DNA of 64,000 nt from NCBI GenBank assembly GCA_000424365.1, contig AUJT01000004.1:33372-97371 (forward strand), in the 5' to 3' direction. Source of the DNA: Lachnospiraceae bacterium NK4A144 (GTDB taxonomy: Bacteria; Bacillota; Clostridia; Lachnospirales; Lachnospiraceae). The notes beneath the pieces are model-generated. The model did not search any database and was not told the DNA's origin. It saw nothing but the letters and a program-made list of their open reading frames with translations. Both the position numbers and the translations under genes were made by a program. This document shows, piece after piece, positions 8,648-15,979 of the stretch (the first letter of the stretch is position 1; every line of letters begins with the position of its first letter).

Positions 8648-10264
8648 TTAGAAATTCTGATAGATGAATGAGGATGCATCATATCCGGCACCGTATATAC
8701 CAAATATCAGCACTGCAAAGATAGCTGCATAATATACGATCCATCTTGCAGGAAATACCATCCCCGCAATACGATTACGTATCACAACACCCTTTTCATT
8801 AAAGTAATCAACGACCATCAGAAATACGATCATTACTATGAGAAGGTTCCAGTTTTTCTGATCAAGTCCCATATTCAAAAGGCTGTTATCGGAAAATACC
8901 CATAAATTGAATGACGAAAACATCGCTCTTATCATTCGTACCGCATCCATAGCAGAGGTTCCTCTGGAAAAGAAACGGCCTATCAGAACGATCATTGTTG
9001 TTCTCAATATCTGAAAAGCGCTGTACCAAAAACTCTTATCATCTATTTTCAGCTTTGCCCTGATGTCGATATAAAGCTGCTCAAATAATGTATTTGATGA
9101 AACAAACGTCGCCATAAAAATACCGTATACAACGTATTTCCACTCAGCGCCATGCCAAATACCTACGATAAGGAATGCTATAAATGATGCAAATGTCGGA
9201 ACGAGTACTCTGCCGTAGTGATTTCCAAATTTCTTTTTCAGGCTCTTCTGCGCTCTTGCCGCACGCTTTGACAGACAGATCGGGTAAAATACATAATCCT
9301 TCATCCATCCACCAAGTGTCATATGCCATCTCTGCCAGAACTCTGATACGCTCTTAGCGAAATACGGCTGTCTGAAGTTTTCGGTAAGGTGGATACCAAG
9401 CATATCCGAAGCACCGAATACTATATCCATTCCTCCTGAAAAATCAGCATATATCTGGAAACCGTAAAGGAGCGCTGCTATAAAAATAACAAAGCCCTTG
9501 TATCCGGCTGAATCATAATTTGAAAATACTTCATTTACAAAGATTCCTGCTCTCTCTGCAATGACCATTTTCTTAAAGTAACCCCAAAGGAGCCTCATAA
9601 AACCTGTACGGAACCCAAAATCATCCCAATAATGAGGTTCTTCGAGCTGTTTTGCCATGTCATTATAACGGCCGATAGGTCCCTGTATGATCTGCGGAAA
9701 ATACGCCGTAAATAATGCAAAGTGGAAAAACTTATGATCCGCTGCGTATTTACCCCTGTATATATCAATGAGGTACCCCATTGTGATGAATGTATAGAAT
9801 GATATTCCGAGAGGAAGTATAAAACTTGTCTCCGGTATCTTTCCGCCCATTCCTAATGCAGTCATTACCGCATCGATATTATCGATCACGAAATTTCCGT
9901 ACTTCAAAACGATCAGTATTCCAAAATTGATAAGCAGCCCTGCGATAAGATATACTCTTTTCTGCTTTAATGATTCATTTTTGAGTCCGTTTTTTTCATC
10001 AGGTGTAAGCTTTTTACCTGCGGCTTTCGCTTCATCAAGCTTTCCCTGATAAACAAGCTGTATCTTCTCGATCTTTCGTGCTGCCAAATAGGTCGTTATA
10101 GTAGTGACCAGTATAAATACAACGCCTTTCCAACCCGTACCGTAGCAGTAAAAAACATAACTCGCAATGAGAAGTACAGCCCATTGCATCTTTTTAGGCA
10201 CGATGTAATATATCAGGATCGTAAGAAGTAAAAAAATAAAAAATGTTAAAGAAAAAAGTGTCAT
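8648..10264 (-). CDS. MBOAT O-acyltransferase, second copy
   Basis: 538 residues, polytopic, clearly related to the MBOAT at 4952 (same FWQRWHMTLGGW block, IVGIWHGAEWKY for the catalytic His). A Lys-rich cytoplasmic loop of about 45 residues (about 65-110) is extra relative to the other copy. It lies between the SGNH-ricin gene and an ACP gene. Its likely role is moving an acyl group from that ACP to a polymer outside the membrane, with the SGNH protein as outside partner. Confidence 0.88.
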   Translation of the reverse strand: MTLFSLTFFIFLLLTILIYYIVPKKMQWAVLLIASYVFYCYGTGWKGVVFILVTTITTYLAARKIEKIQLVYQGKLDEAKAAGKKLTPDEKNGLKNESLKQKRVYLIAGLLINFGILIVLKYGNFVIDNIDAVMTALGMGGKIPETSFILPLGISFYTFITMGYLIDIYRGKYAADHKFFHFALFTAYFPQIIQGPIGRYNDMAKQLEEPHYWDDFGFRTGFMRLLWGYFKKMVIAERAGIFVNEVFSNYDSAGYKGFVIFIAALLYGFQIYADFSGGMDIVFGASDMLGIHLTENFRQPYFAKSVSEFWQRWHMTLGGWMKDYVFYPICLSKRAARAQKSLKKKFGNHYGRVLVPTFASFIAFLIVGIWHGAEWKYVVYGIFMATFVSSNTLFEQLYIDIRAKLKIDDKSFWYSAFQILRTTMIVLIGRFFSRGTSAMDAVRMIRAMFSSFNLWVFSDNSLLNMGLDQKNWNLLIVMIVFLMVVDYFNEKGVVIRNRIAGMVFPARWIVYYAAIFAVLIFGIYGAGYDASSFIYQNF

Positions 10265-10302
10265 TCTGCGCCTGTTTCCTTTCTTATGTCAGTGCTTAAA
10301 AG

Positions 10303-12231
10303 TTAATTTTTTAGTTCGAAACACTGACTCTCATCCCCGTACTCTGCTGTAAGCACATAATTTCCCTGTTTATCCAGAGAAAGATATTTATCTGCAAACA
10401 GAGACATTATACGTATATTACCGTCTCCATCTGTAAATACTGTCCATTGCTGCGCCGCAAGCCCGCTCTCTTTCTGCAATGTTACTGATGTTCCATCTGT
10501 ATTGCCAAAGTTTTCAGGCGTAAGCACCATTCCGCTTTCAATATCCTTTATCACGTAACAGCCATTAGCCGCAGAAACAAATTTAAGAGTTTTTTCATTT
10601 CCACGTGTCACGAGAACACCATTTTCCAGCCTGGCTGTCTCAGATGATGTGTTTCTATTTAAACGGTCTTCCGCATCACCGTCAGGGACATGATCTTCAA
10701 AACAAAGTGTTCCTTTATTATCCAGTCCAAAGGCTGCTCTTGAGATTACTTTTCCGTCAGCCCTGTCGATCACCGCCATGTCTATCCCCGGGAAATCGCA
10801 GGTATATTCTCTGCCGTCAACCTCCAGAATACTTTCTTTACCTGATGTTGAGCCCGAGCTTACGATACGGTATGAATGTTCTGCTCCATCATCGGAAACA
10901 AAACTACCCAAAAGTTCCTCTTTTCTGTAGCTCTCTTTTATAAAGGTATTTCCATTGCTGTCTGCAATGGCGACAGTCGCTTTCTGCGCTTCCGGCTTTA
11001 TTCCGTTTTCAAAACCCATTCTCCGGAACAATCCGTCCATCTCAGGATCATAGAAAGACTCAGCATCCTGATACACCATGAGCAAAACGATATACTTATC
11101 CGTATTATCTGCCACATCGCTTAAATATTTGTATATCTCCTGACGCGGATACATGCAGTCATATAAATTTGCTCTCTCCCAGTTGAGATATTTATCTGCC
11201 GTTTCATTCCATATTTCATTTGAATCACGGTGATCAGTAAACACATTCATGCTTTTAAGATAACCTGCAAACCAATGTGAAGCCTTAGAATTTCCAATAT
11301 AATTCAGATGATATCCGTTATCATGCGTGTCTGTGTCCCAGTCAAATGTAAGACTGTCCTGCGAAAGCATATCTACTATATTATTAGTGTCCCGTTCTGA
11401 GAGATACACATTTATTTTTTTTGTCCATTCACTGTTCCAGTGTCTCGTCGGACACTTTATCGGGATCAGCTGAATGTTATTTTCACGGCAATACACAATG
11501 ATCTTTTCAAAATCCTTTGCCGCATCACTACTGATATCCATATGCGCCTCAGAATAACTCTGAGTTCCGTCAGACCCAAGAACAGTTTTTTCCGTAGTCC
11601 TTATGCCTACTTCATCAGAGGCGTATTCATTGGAAGAATAAAACCTGAGGGCAGAGCCTCTAAGGTAGTAACCACTCTCATCTACTCCCTGATAATTTTC
11701 ACGAGTCAGATCAGTCCAACGATCATGAAAGTTATACAGCGGAAAAAGCGCCGAATAGACAGTATCTATATCCGGACTGCAATCGAATATCGCATGAAGC
11801 TTTGTTATAGACGGCTTCATTGCAAGCAGTTCCTTTAATATAAGAGAACTTGAATCACTATCGGCTATCAGCGATGAAACATCCACAAACACAGCCTTGA
11901 GGTTATGTCTCTTTTCGGCTTCCACTATCCAATAATATGAACAGGACATATTCTGCTGTTCACCGGCCAACACGTAGCCTGTATATCCTGTTTCTTCATA
12001 TATCTGCATGGGATTAATTGCATAGTTCGCATGACTTGTCCCGACAACTACATAATCCAGCGTATTTTCAGGCAGCTTATAGAAATCACGATAACGAGTA
12101 CCTTCACCTGCATCATCTCTGTCCATGGTATAAGTCCATTTCGGGACCATCACATCAGTAATGCGTACCATCAGAAATATGCCTATTGCACAAAAAAATA
12201 TCAGCATTAATGCTGATTTTAATTTCTTCAA
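10303..12231 (-). CDS. DltD-like SGNH protein with ricin-B-like C-terminal domain
   Basis: 642 residues: an N-terminal membrane anchor (about 5-25), an SGNH domain with VVGTSHANYAINP (Ser66) and the distal DTHDNGYHLNY Asp/His block near 300, then a middle beta domain with VIDRADGKVIS resembling the ILEI/FAM3-type fold. A C-terminal segment of about 100 residues contains AAQQWTVF, the QxW motif of ricin-B lectin repeats. A lectin module would hold the catalytic domain on glycan. It heads the SGNH-MBOAT-ACP operon. The gene at 15980 is a full-length paralogue. SGNH and QxW are seen directly; the ILEI assignment is tentative. Confidence 0.75.
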   Translation of the reverse strand: MKKLKSALMLIFFCAIGIFLMVRITDVMVPKWTYTMDRDDAGEGTRYRDFYKLPENTLDYVVVGTSHANYAINPMQIYEETGYTGYVLAGEQQNMSCSYYWIVEAEKRHNLKAVFVDVSSLIADSDSSSLILKELLAMKPSITKLHAIFDCSPDIDTVYSALFPLYNFHDRWTDLTRENYQGVDESGYYLRGSALRFYSSNEYASDEVGIRTTEKTVLGSDGTQSYSEAHMDISSDAAKDFEKIIVYCRENNIQLIPIKCPTRHWNSEWTKKINVYLSERDTNNIVDMLSQDSLTFDWDTDTHDNGYHLNYIGNSKASHWFAGYLKSMNVFTDHRDSNEIWNETADKYLNWERANLYDCMYPRQEIYKYLSDVADNTDKYIVLLMVYQDAESFYDPEMDGLFRRMGFENGIKPEAQKATVAIADSNGNTFIKESYRKEELLGSFVSDDGAEHSYRIVSSGSTSGKESILEVDGREYTCDFPGIDMAVIDRADGKVISRAAFGLDNKGTLCFEDHVPDGDAEDRLNRNTSSETARLENGVLVTRGNEKTLKFVSAANGCYVIKDIESGMVLTPENFGNTDGTSVTLQKESGLAAQQWTVFTDGDGNIRIMSLFADKYLSLDKQGNYVLTAEYGDESQCFELKN

Positions 12232-12434
12232 AATAGATTACCCTTTCTTTTTCCGAACAACGCAAATATTATAACCTTTTGCCTAATATGACGCAATAGC
12301 GGTTAGTCATAGTCAGTAATCGCTTTTACCTATAATGGATTAAATTACCATAATATGCTATTTTTATGATGACAAAGTCAAAAGCAAAATACATTTGTGC
12401 CTGCACAAAACAAAGAATAAATAAAGGAGTATCA

Positions 12435-13307
12435 ATGAATTTACCACAACTTCTGGGATATTATCATGAAAAACTCACGCCACCATTTCTTTATCCACAC
12501 GAACTAAAAAGCTGGTATAAAAAATGTACAGGACGTGAGTTGGATCTCGAACATCCAAAAACCTTTAGCGAAAAAATACAGTGGATAAAACTCTATTACA
12601 AAAATCCGCTAATGACCACTCTTTCAGATAAGTTACTGGTCCGTGACTGGATAAGCAGCAAGATCGGCGATGAATATCTGGTCCCTCTGATCGGTGCATG
12701 GAAAAACTTTGATGACATTGATTTTTCTACATTTCCCGATAAATTTGTCTTAAAAGCAAATCATGGTTCAAAGATGAACATCATTGTAAATGATAAAAGT
12801 CTCTTTGATAAAAATGCCGCAAGAAAGAGCTTCAACCTATGGCTAAAACAGGATTTTTCCTTTTTCTTCGGTTTTCAGCTTCATTACAGTCCTATCAAGC
12901 CTATGATAGTTGCTGAAGAAATGATACCTAACGACGGAAATCTTTTTGATTACAAGATCCTTGTTTTTGATGGTAAAGCCAGATATATCTGGATCGACAG
13001 CGACCGTTATACAGAACATCATAGAAACATTTATGATTTTGACTGGAATCCTGCTCCTTTTGAGATAGAATTCCCAAAGAGAAAAGAGGAACTTCCTCCT
13101 CCGGTAAACCTTGCAAAGATGAAAGAACTCGCAGAAAAGCTCGCAGAGGGATTCCCCGAAGTCAGGGTCGACTTTTACGAAGTTGATGGCAAACTTCTTT
13201 TTGGAGAAATGACATTCACATCAGGAAGCGGTCAGGAGAAGATCACTCCATATGAATACGATAAGATTCTTGGAGATATGATAACCTTACCTATTGAGGA
13301 TCATTAA
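12435..13307 (+). CDS. TupA-like ATP-grasp protein
   Basis: 290 residues. KTFSEKIQWIKLYY near the N-terminus, FVLKANHGS in the middle and VDFYEVDGKLLFGEMTFTSG near the C-terminus are typical of the TupA-like ATP-grasp family, named after the teichuronopeptide protein of alkaliphilic bacilli and common in capsule loci. Such enzymes are thought to form amide bonds with an acid on a sugar or peptide. The start at 12435 follows AAAGGAG; an upstream in-frame ATG at 12366 lacks one. It is monocistronic: divergent from the SGNH-ricin gene (a TATAAT lies at 12331-12336 in the shared gap) and closed by a terminator. A HexNAc-uronate, which the locus seems able to make, is a possible acceptor. Confidence 0.78.
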   Translation: MNLPQLLGYYHEKLTPPFLYPHELKSWYKKCTGRELDLEHPKTFSEKIQWIKLYYKNPLMTTLSDKLLVRDWISSKIGDEYLVPLIGAWKNFDDIDFSTFPDKFVLKANHGSKMNIIVNDKSLFDKNAARKSFNLWLKQDFSFFFGFQLHYSPIKPMIVAEEMIPNDGNLFDYKILVFDGKARYIWIDSDRYTEHHRNIYDFDWNPAPFEIEFPKRKEELPPPVNLAKMKELAEKLAEGFPEVRVDFYEVDGKLLFGEMTFTSGSGQEKITPYEYDKILGDMITLPIEDH

Positions 13308-13328
13308 CTCCCTATAATATCTGCATTT

Positions 13329-13363
13329 AAGCTCACGCATTATTAAAGTGCGTGAGCTTTTAT
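13329..13363 (+). terminator. Terminator of the ATP-grasp gene
   Basis: AAGCTCACGCA (13329-13339) pairs with TGCGTGAGCTT (13349-13359), followed by a short T-rich tail, 22 bp after the stop codon. Confidence 0.85.
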
Positions 13364-13864
13364 CTTATAACTTATTCCTACACGGAAAATACGGCAAAGC
13401 AGGGGGGCTTTGTTCCATATTTTTGTACATCCGAAAACGTTTATTGTATAAACAATTGCATCGTCAAGGTATTTTAAATTATTTCACCTATCGCACTCGT
13501 TATTTATGAAATACTCACAAAACAGTTTTTCGTTTTTATTTGAAAACAAACGTTGTATGTTTGTACGTACATTTGTGGATAACGTGTATAACTTGGTGTA
13601 TAAGTGCTTTTATGCGGTGTTCCCACTGTGCGTTTGTGGATAAATTTTGTGGACAACTTCACTTTTTTCATGAATACACCATACTAGCAACACTATTTTG
13701 TGCATTTTTAAGAATGTACTATACCTGTATTCATCATTCAGAAAATTGCCTGTCTGTCAGTTTTTTTTATATCGCTTTTCATTCAGTCGTTATTGTTCAT
13801 TGTATTCAAATGTATGATTATCATAACAGTCGCCTCGTATTATGTATACAAAAGCCAGGTGAGG
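13364..13864. other. AT-rich gap with a cluster of DnaA-box-like sites
   Basis: No convincing gene is present; a 139-residue frame at 13540-13959 is Cys/His-rich, lacks a ribosome site and runs into repeat R4. Three TGTGGAYAA sequences lie close together: 13574-13582 and 13635-13643 are exact complements of the DnaA box TTATCCACA, and 13648-13656 differs at one base. All three point the same way. CAAAGC/GCTTTG near 13400 can form a hairpin. The AT content is high. Confidence 0.5.
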
Positions 13865-13960
13865 GAGCCGTAGGCTCTTCCTCTCCGCGCGCGTCGCATC
13901 TTATGCACACAGTGCATTTTTATCTTATAGGAATTCCATCGGAATTTCCTATAAGATAAA
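13865..13960. repeat. Repeat R4, copy 1
   Basis: A GC-rich block (CCGCGCGCGTCGCATC, then TATGCACACAGTGCA) is followed by an inverted repeat: ATCTTATAGGAATTCC pairs with GGAATTTCCTATAAGAT. The same order of blocks recurs at 32706-32785. An upstream hairpin (GAGGGAGCC/GGCTCTTCCTC, 13861-13882) may belong to it. No open reading frame is evident. Confidence 0.65.
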
Positions 13961-13986
13961 AAGCTGCCCTTCTTTCGAAGGACAGC
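13957..13986 (-). terminator. Terminator of the NlpC/P60 gene
   Basis: On the minus strand GCTGTCCTTC (13986-13977) pairs with GAAGGGCAGC (13972-13963) around GAAA, then TTTTT. It lies 26 bp after the stop and abuts repeat R4. Confidence 0.85.
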
Positions 13987-14011
13987 CTCAATATGATCTG
14001 TATTTATTAAA

Positions 14012-15562
14012 TTAGAATATTCTTCTGACAGCTACCGGTGTTCTGTAGTTTGCATTTGAAACCTTGATACCGGTCTTTGCTGTAGATGCGTGAACTATCT
14101 GACCATTACCAATGTAGATCGCAACATGACCGGAGTAACATACGATGTCACCAGCCTGTGCATTTGCAAGTCCGCCGGATACAGCAGATCCTACGCTACG
14201 ATCAGCACCTGAACTATGCGGCAATGAGATACCAAAGTTCCTGTAAACACTCATAACGAATCCGGAGCAATCCGCACCATTTGTAAGAGATGTTCCACCA
14301 TATACATACGGATTTCCAACGAACTGAAGTGCATAATTTGCAACTGAGGAACCGGAACCGCTTCCGCTTGCAGAATAAGAACGTCCACCTGAGGATGAAC
14401 TGCTCTTGCCAGAGGAAGAACCACCCTTTCCGGATGAAGTGCTGCCCTTCTTAGAGCTGCTACTCTTTGCAGACTTCCTTGCAGCTTCTTCAGCAGCCTT
14501 TCTCGCAGCTTCTCTTTCTGCTTCCTCTCGAGCGAGACGAGCTTCCTCTTCTGCCTTTGACTCAGCATATACATACTCAGTAAAGAGATGAACGAACTGT
14601 GTATTTACATATCCTTCACCTTCCTCGATGGAAACCTTTGCCCATCCGTCATCGGTCTCATCAAGAACTGTCAGCTCATCATCCATCGGTACCATACCGA
14701 GGACTTCTGCTTCTGTGGAAGAATCCTGTCTAACATAAAGTGTTGTTGTGGTAACACGTGCTGTTCTGGTACCTACCTTTTTTGCAAGCTCCTTTGCCTT
14801 ATCACCTGTTACGACAAACTCACTCTTAACATAACCTTCGGTATTTCCGGAACGGATCTTTATCCAATCGCCCTTTGTTCCAAGGTTTTCACCTACTGAA
14901 TTTGCATACAGTTTTCCGGCAACCTCTGAATCCTCTGAAGCCTCTGTACGAACATTTACGAAATTATCAACCTGTGCAACAACGAGATTTTCGTATTCCT
15001 CTTCTTTTTCGCTTTCAGCCTTTGTAACAGCGTCAACGAGGTTCATGTCTCCATCGTTGTCATCATCTGTCTTGACTTCTGTTCCCGCACCTGCTGAAAT
15101 ACTTTCAGCTTCATCGGATTTAACAGATGTTTTTGGCTTTTCATCCTTCTTTTTGGAATCTGAATCAGATGATTCCTCAGGATCATTTGATGTTGCCTGT
15201 GTACTGCTGGTTGCGAGATCTCCGTCTGTTTCTGTCTCGTAATTTCCTGCACCTGCAGATGGTGTCTCTGATGAATCTTCTGTACTGCTCTTGCTTTCTT
15301 TAGATTCTGTTGATTCTTTCTCAACAGATTCTTCAGCAACAGTTGTTACTGCTGAAATATCCGATGCATCAACCTTTCCGGTCGCTAAAACTTTTTCTGC
15401 TCTGAGAGCCTTTACTGATTTTCCCTCACTCAATGCTCTCGCTGCCCCTGCTGCAGGAAGCTCTGAATTGAGCGTACTCGCACCTGCATAGTAGGGTGAA
15501 CTGGTTGCGAGCATGACGCCGACAAGACATCCTGCCGCAAACTTGACTGCTACTTTTTTCAT
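14012..15562 (-). CDS. Secreted SH3 domain NlpC/P60 endopeptidase
   Basis: 516 residues. Signal peptide (about 1-29), a long low-complexity Ser/Glu/Asp-rich region (about 60-190), two bacterial SH3 domains (about 193-250 and 262-325), an Ala/Glu/Arg-rich helix, a Ser/Gly-rich linker, and a C-terminal NlpC/P60 domain from about 410. The catalytic Cys432 is in GADCSGF, His479 in YSGHVAIYIG and His491 in IVHAS. Such enzymes cut peptidoglycan stem peptides, usually D-Glu-gamma-diamino acid bonds. It is monocistronic with a strong promoter, a leader of about 180 nt and its own terminator. It is a general wall-turnover gene inside a polysaccharide locus. Confidence 0.92.
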   Translation of the reverse strand: MKKVAVKFAAGCLVGVMLATSSPYYAGASTLNSELPAAGAARALSEGKSVKALRAEKVLATGKVDASDISAVTTVAEESVEKESTESKESKSSTEDSSETPSAGAGNYETETDGDLATSSTQATSNDPEESSDSDSKKKDEKPKTSVKSDEAESISAGAGTEVKTDDDNDGDMNLVDAVTKAESEKEEEYENLVVAQVDNFVNVRTEASEDSEVAGKLYANSVGENLGTKGDWIKIRSGNTEGYVKSEFVVTGDKAKELAKKVGTRTARVTTTTLYVRQDSSTEAEVLGMVPMDDELTVLDETDDGWAKVSIEEGEGYVNTQFVHLFTEYVYAESKAEEEARLAREEAEREAARKAAEEAARKSAKSSSSKKGSTSSGKGGSSSGKSSSSSGGRSYSASGSGSGSSVANYALQFVGNPYVYGGTSLTNGADCSGFVMSVYRNFGISLPHSSGADRSVGSAVSGGLANAQAGDIVCYSGHVAIYIGNGQIVHASTAKTGIKVSNANYRTPVAVRRIF

Positions 15563-15743
15563 ACGATCGAATCCTCTTTACCTACAAGTTCTTTAGCTTG
15601 CTTTTCACGGTTCTCCCTGCCGTTTAAGCAACACTTTCTCTCCCTAACCCTTTTTACTGTTCCAAATATGTCTGTTAACTAAAATGTAAAAATAAAAATC
15701 GACTTAATAACGATTCAAAATATTACAATTTTGTTAAGACTAC
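15563..15743 (-). promoter_or_regulatory. Long 5' leader of the NlpC/P60 gene, possible c-di-AMP riboswitch
   Basis: The promoter at 15751-15779 implies an untranslated leader of about 180 nt. Its gene-proximal half is purine-rich, with a short ACGG/CCGT stem and AGCTAAAGAACTTGTAGG, which loosely resembles the 3' part of ydaO-type (c-di-AMP) riboswitches, a class often found before NlpC/P60 genes. The 5' hallmarks of ydaO are not clear, so this is a weak guess. Confidence 0.25.
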
Positions 15744-15750
15744 GATTGAA

Positions 15751-15779
15751 ATATTAACACTTTACGTAATATCTGTCAA
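15751..15779 (-). promoter_or_regulatory. Sigma-A promoter of the NlpC/P60 gene
   Basis: On the minus strand TTGACA (15779-15774) and TAATAT (15756-15751) are separated by exactly 17 bp. The -35 is the consensus and the -10 has one mismatch. Confidence 0.8.
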
Positions 15780-15818
15780 TAAAACAGGCTTCATCTATAA
15801 GCCATAACACAAAAACTA

Positions 15819-15965
15819 GTTACTGTTCACTCGCTTTCAGCTCGCGACAGTAACAGGTTTTGCCAATTAAATCGCCTTTGGCGATGGGCAAAACCTATAT
15901 GGCTTTTCATATTTATTGGCCACAAACTCCGCAGCAAAGTGCTCCGTTTACGTGTGAACTGTTAC
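15819..15965. mobile_element. MITE-like repeat R1, copy 1 (147 bp) with 8-bp target duplication
   Basis: The ends GTTACTGTTCAC and GTGAACTGTTAC are imperfect inverted repeats (10 of 12). The element is flanked by the direct repeat AAAAACTA at 15811-15818 and 15966-15973. Inside is a nested hairpin: GGTTTTGCC with GGGCAAAACC, and ATCGCC with GGCGAT. There is no coding capacity. It is inserted about 14 bp past the stop of the SGNH-ricin gene at 15980 and may act as its terminator. Confidence 0.85.
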
Positions 15966-15979
15966 AAAAACTACACTTT

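Noticed and set aside
12928-13116. Minus-strand frame inside the ATP-grasp gene, one of many overlapping frames
   Set aside because: The plus-strand frame has clear family motifs and a ribosome site; the opposite frame has neither.
13540-13959. 139-residue open frame in the gap before the NlpC/P60 gene
   Set aside because: It is rich in Cys, His and Phe, has no ribosome site and runs through the DnaA-box-like sites and repeat R4, so it looks like chance.
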